This document shows positions 1 to 6,983 of a stretch of 12,214 nt of DNA, one piece after another (the first letter of the stretch is position 1; every line of letters starts with the position of its first letter). Under the pieces are notes generated by a model. The model was given only the letters and a program-made list of their open reading frames with translations, was not told the DNA's origin and made no database searches. The translations under genes were made by a program, and so were the position numbers. The DNA is from Pelagophyceae sp. CCMP2097 (taxonomy: Eukaryota; Sar; Pelagophyceae): NCBI GenBank assembly GCA_026770575.1, contig MU657166.1, forward strand, positions 201,245 to 213,458. The letters are read 5' to 3'.

Positions 1-61
1 GCTCCTTGTTTGACTCTGCTCGTCCGCGCCCTGCTCGTCCACGACACGCGTCGCGTAAGCT
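1..61 (-). repeat. 61-bp repeat fragment, exact inverted copy of 5016-5076
   Basis: Bases 1-61 are the exact reverse complement of 5016-5076, with no mismatch over 61 positions. Similarity fades into a C-rich tract just after base 61, which matches the G-rich tract beside the second copy. The repeat begins at the first base of the window, so the copy probably continues upstream. The second copy lies in the spacer of the foldback element at 4951-5208, so this may be a fragment of another member of that family. No function is visible. Confidence 0.9.
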
Positions 62-83
62 GCCACCCCCCGCTCCATCATTG

Positions 84-112
84 CAGTCTCGGCTGCCTCT
101 TGGATCAAGTGG
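84..112 (+). repeat. direct repeat, copy A (29-bp core)
   Basis: A 29-bp core beginning CAGTCTCGGCTGCC is identical at 84-112 and 434-462, 350 bp apart. Weaker similarity extends to about 73-125 and 422-475. The interval between the copies contains two tRNA-like B-box motifs. It may be a dispersed or tandemly duplicated repeat of unknown family. Confidence 0.8.
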
Positions 113-171
113 TCATCTCACCCCCATGACCCCCCCCCCCGTATTAGGTCTACTGCATCTACTAGCAGCGT

Positions 172-220
172 GTGTAAAAGGTCTTACACGAGGTCGTCGG
201 TTCGAGCCCGGCAGTGTGTT
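172..220 (+). other. tRNA-like motif with B box (degenerate)
   Basis: GGTTCGAGCCC at 199-209 is a perfect match to the Pol III B-box consensus. It sits in a foldable T-arm with stem 196-200, loop 201-207 and stem 208-212. Upstream, 172-176 pairs with 185-189, but the loop is 8 bases and lacks the usual T33. I find no complementary 7-base acceptor. It therefore looks like a tRNA-derived relic or the head of a SINE rather than a working tRNA. A second B-box-like string, GGATCGAATCC, lies 69 bases further on at 268-278. Confidence 0.45.
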
Positions 221-433
221 TTAAAAAAACTTTCGGAAAAATGTCAGCAGTGAAATTAAGGTACGCCGGATCGAATCCGGGTCTGGGTACAGACCTCACT
301 AAAAAATGGGATGTGTTTATACGCACTTTTCTTAACTGGCTCCTGGCACTGGGACCAGAATTCCCTTTTGCCAGGGCATACGTCAGTGATAGATGGTGAC
401 TTATTCTCATGTCAACAGCCGCTCCTTGATTTT

Positions 434-462
434 CAGTCTCGGCTGCCTCTTGGATCAAGTGG
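434..462 (+). repeat. direct repeat, copy B (29-bp core)
   Basis: Second copy of the 29-bp core described at 84-112. It is followed by an A-rich and T-rich stretch and then sequence with no recognisable content. Confidence 0.8.
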
Positions 463-475
463 CTTTCTCACCCCT

Positions 476-866
476 CAAAGGAAAAAAACGAACCCTTTTT
501 TGTCACCGCTTAGACAAGCATACCCTCTTGGGCCAGCCCCACCCAGGGTGGATCTTAAGCAAGCAACCCTGGTCGATTGGTCTTCGCCCAACGTGTGGAA
601 CCCACCGACCAGATCCGGGGTTATATCTTCATGTAAAAGTACTTAGTAAGAGAGCGTTTTTTTAAGAATGTTGGCAATTGCAACGATCCAGGGCCTTCCG
701 CCATTGCGCACCACTGGGGCCCCCTCCGAGCGTGTGTGAGGGCTTAAAGGGCGGGTCTGGGGCAGGGCTGGGCCCTGCCAAAGCGGTTGCATCTCCGGCG
801 CCCGACTTGGGGCTGCAGAAGACGCGGAATCTCAAAGGCTTGCGAAAACACTACCAGCTTGGCCCT
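476..866. other. intergenic stretch, no gene recognised
   Basis: Reading frames here are short, overlap one another and have no family resemblance. The only structure noted is a GC-rich hairpin at 761-779, with an 8-bp stem and a 3-base loop. Confidence 0.5.
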
Positions 867-867
867 A

Positions 868-1056
868 GGAAGTCCTTTCCCCTATTGGATTCAGGATCCC
901 CTATTGGATTCAAACCTTCTTCTGAACTTTTTCACACTTTTAAAGCTCTTGGATTGGTAAAAAAATGCTTTTTCTGAACAAATTGCATTTTCAAGCCCTC
1001 TCATTGGCCATTCCGAATCCAATAGGGAGCAGAATCCAATAGGGGACGGAACTTCC
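868..1056. mobile_element. small inverted-repeat element (MITE-like) with TA at both ends
   Basis: The ends form a long imperfect inverted repeat: 867-911 pairs with 1015-1057. Both arms start AGGAAGT and both contain two copies of the motif CCTATTGGATTC, so the element carries four copies, two in each orientation. The internal part, about 100 bp, is AT-rich and noncoding. TA dinucleotides lie at 866-867 and 1057-1058 and could be the target duplication of a Tc1/mariner-type insertion. Two bases are weak evidence, however, and the right-hand TA abuts the next element. There is no transposase, so any mobility would depend on an enzyme encoded elsewhere. Confidence 0.65.
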
Positions 1057-1330
1057 TACTACGTCTAAGAGCGATTTTAATTGATTCCTAATTTAATCTC
1101 GGTCTATTCTGAATCGATGCCAGAATCGATTCTCACACGATTTGAATAGACCCTGGAATCGATTCAGAATCGATTCAAATGACGACCATAACCCATAAAA
1201 AAGAAAATAATTACAAATTCTGGCAAAAAAGTAGACTCGAATTCAGACCCATACTAACACCATTTAACATAAATGAGTCGCGTCCGACCCAATTTTGTTA
1301 TTCGGGTCTCTAGTGTGCATCTTTCATCCA

Positions 1331-1340
1331 GATTCGAACC
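1331..1340 (-). other. B-box-like motif, minus strand
   Basis: The minus strand reads GGTTCGAATC, matching the Pol III B-box core. The neighbouring bases do not make a good T-stem, so this is only a short motif match. Confidence 0.3.
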
Positions 1341-1453
1341 CGCGTTCCGGCGGGCGAGTCTCGATCAATAACTTGACTGCATCTATGATAATCTTCTCAC
1401 AACATTTGGTGCACTGTGAGCTGACACAGCATGTAATCCAAGTTTCTCTTTGG

Positions 1454-1461
1454 TATATAAA
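1454..1461 (+). promoter_or_regulatory. TATA-box-like string
   Basis: TATATAAA lies in a moderately AT-rich stretch 40 bases upstream of the GC palindrome at 1501-1535. No convincing gene follows, so promoter activity is only a possibility. Confidence 0.3.
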
Positions 1462-1500
1462 CTGTGTATTAAGAGGTCCACAACCCATCTCCCTCTCCGA

Positions 1501-1535
1501 GCGCGCTGCGCGCGCTTCGCGCGCGCGCAGCGCGC
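1501..1535. repeat. perfect GC-only palindromic hairpin
   Basis: GCGCGCTGCGCGCG at 1501-1514 is exactly complementary to 1522-1535. One further pair (1515 with 1521) leaves a 5-base loop, TTCGC. Apart from single T and A bases the arms are pure alternating G and C. Such a sequence could extrude as a cruciform or form Z-DNA, or fold very stably as RNA. Confidence 0.75.
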
Positions 1536-1751
1536 GCAGCGCACCAAGCGCGAGGCCCCAGCGGCCGTCGCGGTGGCCGTTTCGAGTCGGACTCGGAGTC
1601 CACTGGCAATCGCCGGAACGCGCGAAGGCATTCGCGTCACGGCCATTCGCGCAATTCGGACAAGGCGGATTCGAATCGATGCTGAATCGATTCCGAATCG
1701 ATTCTCGATCAAATCCAGCTGGAATCAATTACTTTCGCTCTTAGACGTAGG

Positions 1752-2487
1752 TTCAAAATATCGCCAAACAACGTTTTCGGAACGGTTACCAGATTCCAAT
1801 TTTTTGACTTTATTCGATGCAAGGATTGCAAGTGCAAGACCGTCTGCATTGAAGTTCAAACTCGCTAGTCCACAGGCCGAAGGTAGCTTTGGGGACCTCG
1901 TTCGTCGGACGGGGGGCGGTTCCTTTGGACACTAAAGGCTTCATCGCTTGGGGAGGCAAGGCCCATCCGATAGAAACCTTAGGGTTACAAGGAACCGGCG
2001 TCGTTCGCGCGGTGTGGTGCCTCAAAAATGGGCGTCTGTTCTCAATAAGGGTATGTCAAAAAAAACTGGCCGAACCGCCGGCCCGCGATGTGTTTCGCGA
2101 CGGCCCCGTGCGCGCCGGGTCGGATCACGACAAGCGGCGCGACGGCGAGATGCTTGCGACTAAAACCTTATCTTGCTCACAGCTCTCCTTGTCTCAATAA
2201 GAACGATTTGATTCAGACTCAGAATGCGCAGTAAACACACACCTGATGTCACATGACGGGCATGCGGGGGCATGAAAGTTCAAGTTTTACAATGAGTTTT
2301 CGATAGCGATCTAAGCTGGTAGTGAGTGACAAGCTAAAACGAGAACTAAATAAATCTTATCCTTAGAGTGAAGCTTTTTTCCTGACGTCGGAGAAGGGAC
2401 AAATCGACGGATTCGAGGCGAGAGGGACCCCCCCGTCTAGAATCCGTCAATTTATTCCTTTTCAGAAGAGGAAAACAAAAAGATAAA
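1752..2487. other. intergenic stretch with two imperfect inverted repeats
   Basis: No recognisable gene. One imperfect inverted repeat has arms at 1917-1942 and 1973-1997, both beginning CGGTTCCTT. Another has 9-bp arms at 2406-2414 and 2440-2448 (GACGGATTC and GAATCCGTC). The block 2085-2160 is locally GC-rich, and an open frame runs through it at 1889-2200, but its protein resembles nothing I know and its codon pattern does not stand out. Confidence 0.45.
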
Positions 2488-3142
2488 ATGTACGTCGTTT
2501 TCAATTATAGCACCTTTGGACGACACCGCAGGCGGCGGGGAGGGGGCAACGGCTGGGGATTCTTATGCATTATCGACACAGTTTTCGACTGCGGATCCGC
2601 CTGGCTAGTCAGTTTCTTCGTGGGCGCCACCTCTGAAGTGATGCCGACCTCAAAATGGCCTAGGCGCGGCCGAATGAAAATATTAAGCTTGACACGCGAT
2701 TCTACGCCCCAAACTACCCAAGAGATGCATCAACCTCCCAGCGAATTAAGGAGCGCAAAACCGCGGCCCGGGCAGCCGACATTCTAAAAAGAACGATCTC
2801 TTAGCAGTAAGTCTCAGGCTGAATGTCCGCGCACTGTGAAACACTATCGGGCAGAATAAGCCGAAAATACATTGACCTCGCACATAAAAATATGCAACTT
2901 GGGACGCCTTGTCCGCGCTGATAGTGGAAGCTATGGAGCTGATTTCGGTGCCATCGTACGGCCTCGTGTCCGGTCTCTGCGCAACCCCAAAACATTTGCT
3001 CTAGGGGCACTGCGCGCCCCTACAAGACCACCAAGGTGGCTATGGTCGTAACTCGGTCAAATCGTCGAACAGTATGCCTTTTCCTACGCGAGGGGCTTGC
3101 CAAGGAGCACCTTAAGCCGGGCGAAACCGAAAAGTCATACCG
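2488..3142. other. stretch with one 99-codon open frame, gene doubtful
   Basis: An ATG at 2488 preceded by AAAGATAAA opens 99 codons ending at 2787. The predicted peptide has an Arg-run near residue 14, a hydrophobic middle at about residues 22-47 and a polar tail. It has no family resemblance, no repeat and no strong compositional bias. In a eukaryotic intergenic region a frame this short can easily arise by chance. Bases 2790-3142 show nothing recognisable. Confidence 0.3.
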
Positions 3143-3415
3143 TTCCGACATTTTATCAAGAGACTTGTCATTCCCGTGTGGGTGCTTCGTATAAAAAACC
3201 AATACGTGCCTCTAGAGAGCCAAGAAGATGGGCCTATGCGTTGCCAACGCCATGCCACCGACTTCCAGAGCGGTTGCGAGCGCAATCATCTAAAACGCGT
3301 CCTATAGAATGCCCCATCGTTCGTCATCAAATCGTCACAATATCTCAATAAGTACCCGAAAAGAAGTTTATAAATTACCTTAAGGCTCATTATAAGCCTT
3401 TTATTTTCGCTTATT
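3143..3415 (+). repeat. 273-bp dispersed repeat, copy 1
   Basis: This block aligns almost without gaps (one net base) to 6057-6330, at roughly 85 to 90 percent identity by eye. Conserved blocks include the stretch from ACATTTTATCAAGAGAC to GCGTCCTA and the part around CTCAATAAGTACCCGAAAAG. The frames differ in stops between copies, so it is probably a noncoding repeat rather than a gene pair. I could not assign it to a transposon class. Confidence 0.85.
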
Positions 3416-3542
3416 CTGTCCAGCAACTCCGTCTCCTTGTTTCACAGTTTTGGTTGCCAACGCGAAATTAAAATCCACCCTTATTGAGAGTATACGAAGT
3501 TCGAGTTTGGGGGCGCTGCTTCGTGCGCCGGGGTATCTTGGC

Positions 3543-3629
3543 GCGATGACCCGCGGGGGGCAAAAGGGGATTCACCGGATCATTATCCTTGTAGGTGATT
3601 GTGGGGCCCGGTATATATACCGCAACGCT
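3543..3629 (+). repeat. 87-bp direct repeat, copy 1
   Basis: This copy is identical to 3900-3986 at 85 of 87 positions. It contains the perfect 14-bp palindrome CGGTATATATACCG at 3609-3622, which includes a TATA-like core. The two copies enclose 270 bp. Confidence 0.9.
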
Positions 3630-3819
3630 CCCCCACACGCATACCGTAGGAACGGGAGGTTTAGCGCGGAGAAAGACAAAATACGATAATAATACACCAG
3701 GCCTTGGTCCGGCTCCGTTGGCGGCCTTACTGCAGGTCTTGAACCTGTTGCCGCGGAGCGAGCTTACTGCGTGTCTTGGACACGTGGCCGCTAGGGAGAG
3801 GAGGCTTACCAGGGTAACA

Positions 3820-3890
3820 CTCGCCAAAATCGAGTGCCCCCTGCGGGAATCGAACCCGAGACCATTCGCAAGTGATTGTGTACGTGGGCC
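3820..3890 (-). other. tRNA-like 3' half with B box, minus strand
   Basis: On the minus strand GGTTCGATTC (3847-3856) matches the B box. A T-arm with four of five stem pairs can be drawn around it, followed by a G-rich acceptor-like strand. No proper anticodon arm or full 5' half is present. A short hairpin, CACTCG with CGAGTG (about 3818-3836), follows on that strand. It is best read as a truncated tRNA-derived sequence lying between the two 87-bp direct repeats. Confidence 0.4.
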
Positions 3891-3899
3891 CATTGACCC

Positions 3900-3986
3900 G
3901 CGATGACCCGCTGGGGGCAAAAGGGGATTCACCGGATCATTATCCTTGGAGGTGATTGTGGGGCCCGGTATATATACCGCAACGCT
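3900..3986 (+). repeat. 87-bp direct repeat, copy 2
   Basis: Second copy of the repeat at 3543-3629, with the same 14-bp palindrome at 3966-3979. The pair spans 444 bp in total. Confidence 0.9.
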
Positions 3987-4077
3987 TGGGGCGAAGACCA
4001 CGAATCGAGTATGCGATCGCCTTAGAATGAGGTATGGAGAAAATCGCTGGTTGGCCTGGGCCCATTGGCTTAATTGA

Positions 4078-4138
4078 GGACCCGAAGGGTCCTTGCCGTT
4101 TAATCAACGTCAGTTTACGGCAAGGGCCCTTCGGGTCC
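4078..4138. repeat. strong hairpin with nested palindromes
   Basis: Two 22-base arms, 4078-4099 and 4117-4138, are complementary at 21 positions and enclose a 17-base loop. Each arm begins or ends with GGACCCGAAGGGTCC or a variant of it, itself a 6-bp hairpin, so the unit can fold in two alternative ways. Weaker pairing continues outside the arms. It is not followed by a T-run and has no adjacent gene, so it is unlikely to be a terminator. It may be the core of a small palindromic repeat. Confidence 0.75.
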
Positions 4139-4167
4139 TTTGATTGAAGGATTACCAGGGGCAATTT

Positions 4168-4204
4168 TGTCTGTCCGTCTGTCTGTCCGTCCTTCTGTCC
4201 GTCT
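4168..4204 (+). repeat. degenerate tetranucleotide microsatellite
   Basis: A run of GTCT and GTCC units about 37 bases long, with one interruption. It is a simple-sequence tract close to the hairpin at 4078-4138. Confidence 0.8.
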
Positions 4205-4256
4205 ATCAATGGGTAAATCCGTGAGGTTCCGCCTTTGGGAAGAAAAGGGCAGCAAC

Positions 4257-4354
4257 TCGGCCGATTCAGCAATTGGTGGTTGATGCGATCGCTAAAATTG
4301 GGAATGGAGGTCGAGCAAAAGTTTTTGGTCACAGGTTCGAATCTGGTCGGCCGC
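4257..4354 (+). other. tRNA-like unit, possible tRNA pseudogene or SINE head
   Basis: TCGGCCG (4257-4263) can pair at six positions with CGGCCGC (4348-4354). A D-arm follows with stem TCAG and TTGA and a loop containing GG. A B box, GGTTCGAATC, lies at 4334-4343. The length, 98 bases, would suit only a tRNA with a long variable arm or an intron. The T-stem has a mismatch and the anticodon stem is weak, with G rather than T at the position before the anticodon. I read it as a degenerate tRNA-derived sequence, with a working Ser/Leu-type tRNA unlikely. AT-rich sequence follows. Confidence 0.45.
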
Positions 4355-4950
4355 AAAATTCAGCGATTAGTTAAATAATTTTAATTATTTACGTGGGCAT
4401 TGCAATGGGATTTGTCTATATCCTTCGCTCGAAGTCGGGTCCTTCGTGTGCCTCCGGCGCGCTCTTGTAATTATGGTGTACATTTCTAAAAAGGGTCAAG
4501 TTTCCTCTGTTTTTTCTTCGAAGAGTGGCTTCCAGTCGAGCCGACGCGGTCATTATAGCGGGTATGCCTGCCCCGTTCGGGATTCGGGTCCGTCTCCTAG
4601 TGGCGCATGCAGATTCCAGAGGGGACAGGCACGCCAGTCTTACAGCCCAGACTACAAGCAGGACACTGCATTTTGCGGGTCGGATTTGCGGCGTCGCACC
4701 GCCGTCACCTCAATGCCCCCGAGCGGCTCGATCGCACCGGGATGCAAAGTGGCGGCGTGGCTGCGGCGCAGCGCAGCGGGCAAGTCGCCATCGTCCTCCC
4801 ATACCTCGCAGTCCAAATCAAATCAGCCTTCAATGACGTTAACATTCTTTTAGGTCCGTTCTGGTTTTCTCGTGAGATTTTATTGGGTTTTTATTGTTTT
4901 CAATCAAGTCCAAGTTATCGACCAAAAGGGTAATGTATTTTTGCGAATTT
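4355..4950. other. stretch with overlapping open frames, no gene assigned
   Basis: Between about 4446 and 4933 all three plus-strand frames stay open for 100 to 135 codons. None yields a recognisable domain, a consistent third-position bias or a convincing start. The composition rises in GC near 4680-4790. It could be a remnant of coding sequence, but I cannot choose a frame. Confidence 0.3.
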
Positions 4951-5208
4951 CCTATCAACCGGAAAGTGTAGGAGGCCCAGCTCGAAGGAGGTTTTACGAC
5001 GGTCACATGGGGGGAAGCTTACGCGACGCGTGTCGTGGACGAGCAGGGCGCGGACGAGCAGAGTCAAACAAGGAGCCACAGAGACCGAACGGTTTCCAAG
5101 GGCAAAGGACGCCGCGCTTCGAGTAAGCGCACGGGGGGGGGCGCCCCCCCATGTCATCGTCGAAAAACCTCCCTCTAGCTAGGCAACCTACACTTTCCGG
5201 TCGATAGG
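4951..5208. mobile_element. foldback-type element with 64-bp inverted arms
   Basis: Bases 4951-5014 pair without gaps with 5145-5208, matching at 55 of 64 positions; both arms read CCTATC from outside and end in a G-run. The 130-bp spacer contains the 60-bp sequence whose exact inverted copy opens the window. The right arm begins with a G9-CG-C7 tract at 5133-5150. No coding capacity and no clear target-site duplication were seen. Its arms have diverged about 14 percent, so as an element it is old, or the arms derive from two insertions. Confidence 0.6.
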
Positions 5209-6056
5209 TTTTTGGCAGGATGTTCGCCCAAAAAATCGCCAAAAGCGGCTGATCTAATTTGGACTGCTCGTCCGGGGCCATCAAAGTTCAGGCACCGCTT
5301 AAGCGTGACTTACGTGAACTGATTCCTGCGTTGGCAACCAAAACAGTGCCGCGTAAGGATGGGCGCCTAAGTCGCTTTTCGCGGCTGCAAAAGTCGATTG
5401 TCATTATCGACGCAAAGTCGAGAATTCAACCGCAAAAGTCGTCGGAAAAGTCGGTCGCAAAAAACTCAAAAGCCGCAAAAGTCGGCAGAACCCCCCTGAA
5501 AACCCTTTGATGACGGGTTTATCCTTGAGTTAAAATCCCGGTGCCTTGATTTGAGGCTCCAGAGCGGTCCAAGTCGGCCATTTGTCGTCGTCTCGGTGCA
5601 ATTGTCGCGGAAATATCGGCCCACTTGAAACGCTGCAAATGTCGAAAAGATTAATCTAATCCTACCGTCCATCCTTAGTGCCGCGCCACGGGCAACCGGA
5701 CACGACATTCAAACACGGTCGTCCACCACGGCTGTATCAAATAAGGAAAATCGACATCCAGCAAATTCCAGATTTGAATTTATAGCGATCTATGTTGGCC
5801 TTCTGCCTCTTCGTGTGCGCGCTGACGGGGTCGGTTCAGGGAGCGATGACGAAGGCGCCGTGCGCGCACCGCGTCTCGCCTCCGTGCCGTTGAAAAGATC
5901 GGTCCGAGACGTCCTACATGTCTCTGGAGACCAGCGGCCTTATTTTCAAATCTGTGGGCGACGGGGAGGGTTGAAATGGTCGAATGCCCCGTCTTCTTGG
6001 GCGCTGGGAGGTGGTCATGGACCTCCTCGAGCCGCGCGATACTTAGAAGACTGGCC
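5209..6056. other. intergenic stretch with AAAGTCG motif cluster
   Basis: AAAGTCG recurs five times within about 100 bases (near 5390, 5414, 5435, 5447 and 5478), usually preceded by GCA or GGA. The open frame through it (5259-5510) is Lys-rich because of this repeat and is probably not a gene. From 5780 to 6056 frames on both strands stay open for about 90 codons without recognisable content. Confidence 0.4.
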
Positions 6057-6330
6057 ATTCGGACATTTTATCAAGAGACTCATCATTCCCGTGAGGGTGC
6101 TTCGTCTAAAAAGCCAATAAGTGCCTCTAGAGAGGCAAGAAGATGGGCATGTGCGTTGCCAACGCCATGCCACCGACTTCCAGAGCAGTTGCGAGCGCAA
6201 TCATCCAAAAACGCGTCCTAGAGGACGCCCCATCGTCCGTCATCAAATCGTCACATTATCTCAATAAGTACCCGAAAAGGAGTTTATTAATTACTCAAAG
6301 GCACAATAAAGCCTGCATTATCGGCTTATT
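6057..6330 (+). repeat. 273-bp dispersed repeat, copy 2
   Basis: Counterpart of 3143-3415, in the same orientation and offset by 2914-2915 bases. It ends within a few bases of the target duplication of the hAT-type element at 6347-6778. In this copy one frame (6143-6334) opens 63 codons, but the corresponding frame in copy 1 is interrupted, which argues against coding. Confidence 0.85.
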
Positions 6331-6338
6331 TTGATCTG

Positions 6339-6346
6339 CTGATTAC
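6339..6346 (+). repeat. target-site duplication, left copy
   Basis: CTGATTAC here is repeated exactly at 6779-6786, directly outside the inverted termini of the 432-bp element. It fits the hAT target consensus nTnnnnAn. Confidence 0.85.
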
Positions 6347-6778
6347 TAAGGTAGGATCTAGTTGCTGGAGTTGGAGTTGATTAAAGCCTCTGTATTTTCC
6401 CAGTTGAGTTGAGTGAGTTGTCGGTCAAAATATTCGAGGCAACTGGGCCAGTCGTTAGTTGTCAATCAAATTTTCGTCAACTCATTTAGAGTTGGTTTTG
6501 ACGGGAAAACATAGAAACTCAGGTATTTTTAGTTGAAATGGGTAAAAAAGGCTCATAATAGGGTAAATGTCGAATAATTGACAGCAATTTCGCCTTGAAA
6601 TATTTGGATCTGACTAATGCTGTCTCAACTCAACTTGGAGGTAGTTGGCTCATCGACCGCCGAATAACTAACTCGAGGCGAGTTGGATGCCACACACCCA
6701 ATTACGGGTTAGTTGGCGGCCGAAAAGCAAGGATAACTCGCCATAAACAAGTTGAAAAAATAACTAGGTCCTACCTTA
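6347..6778. mobile_element. hAT-type MITE, 432 bp
   Basis: The termini are inverted repeats starting TAAGGTAGGA and continuing to CTAGTT, 16 of 17 positions matching. They are bounded by an exact 8-bp target duplication. The first five bases fit the hAT terminal pattern YARNG, and the duplication fits nTnnnnAn. The interior is AT-rich with no transposase. It carries 13 copies of AGTTG and 4 of CAACT, about 20 times the chance expectation for a pentamer; clustered short motifs near the ends are where hAT transposases bind. It is non-autonomous. The perfect duplication suggests that it inserted fairly recently. Confidence 0.85.
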
Positions 6779-6786
6779 CTGATTAC
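6779..6786 (+). repeat. target-site duplication, right copy
   Basis: Exact copy of CTGATTAC at 6339-6346. Confidence 0.85.
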
Positions 6787-6983
6787 CGCTTGAAACACCC
6801 CGTGCCACTGGCACGCGGCCCGGGGGCTCCACAAACCGCGGACTCTTCGCACCGGGCCCTGGACTCAGTGAGGGGCTGCCCGTCTCTGCTTAGGCCCGGG
6901 TCCGTGGAGGCGCCCGCGCGCCCGGCTCGGCGCCGCCCAAGTCCTCTGGCTGCTCCGGAGCGAGCGACCTGGCCACGCCCATC

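Larger units (their letters stand above)
1059..1751. mobile_element. inverted-repeat element with phased GAATCGAT arrays at both ends
   Basis: The left end (1059-1089) and right end (1721-1751, reverse complement) share CTACGTCTAAGAGCGA, followed after three bases by TAATTGATTCC. Just inside each end is an array of the octamer GAATCGAT: starts at 1111, 1123, 1156 and 1167 on the left, and 1673, 1684 and 1695 on the right. Spacings of 11, 12 and 33 bases place the copies on one face of the helix, as expected for binding sites of a dimeric or multimeric DNA-binding protein. The core holds a TATA-like string, a GC palindrome and a tRNA-like B box on the minus strand. No transposase is visible and I see no clear target-site duplication. 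Confidence 0.55.

Noticed and set aside
162..458. Minus-strand 98-codon frame with peptides such as AGLEPTTS
   Set aside because: Those peptides arise from translating tRNA-like B-box sequence and are typical spurious products of such repeats.
2488..2787. 99-codon ATG-initiated frame as a gene
   Set aside because: No family resemblance, no codon bias and a length expected by chance in this much intergenic sequence. Mentioned only as a doubtful frame.
3543..3986. CRISPR-like or LTR retrotransposon interpretation of the 87-bp repeats
   Set aside because: Only two copies with a 270-bp gap, no regular spacers, no nearby cas genes, no primer-binding site and no retroelement protein.
4257..4354. 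Functional Ser/Leu-type tRNA
   Set aside because: 98 bases long, mismatched T-stem, weak anticodon stem and no T before the anticodon. Kept only as a tRNA-like relic.
3468..4356. Minus-strand frames of 177 and 138 codons
   Set aside because: One is made of the two 87-bp direct repeats translated twice, and the other crosses the hairpin, the microsatellite and the tRNA-like unit.
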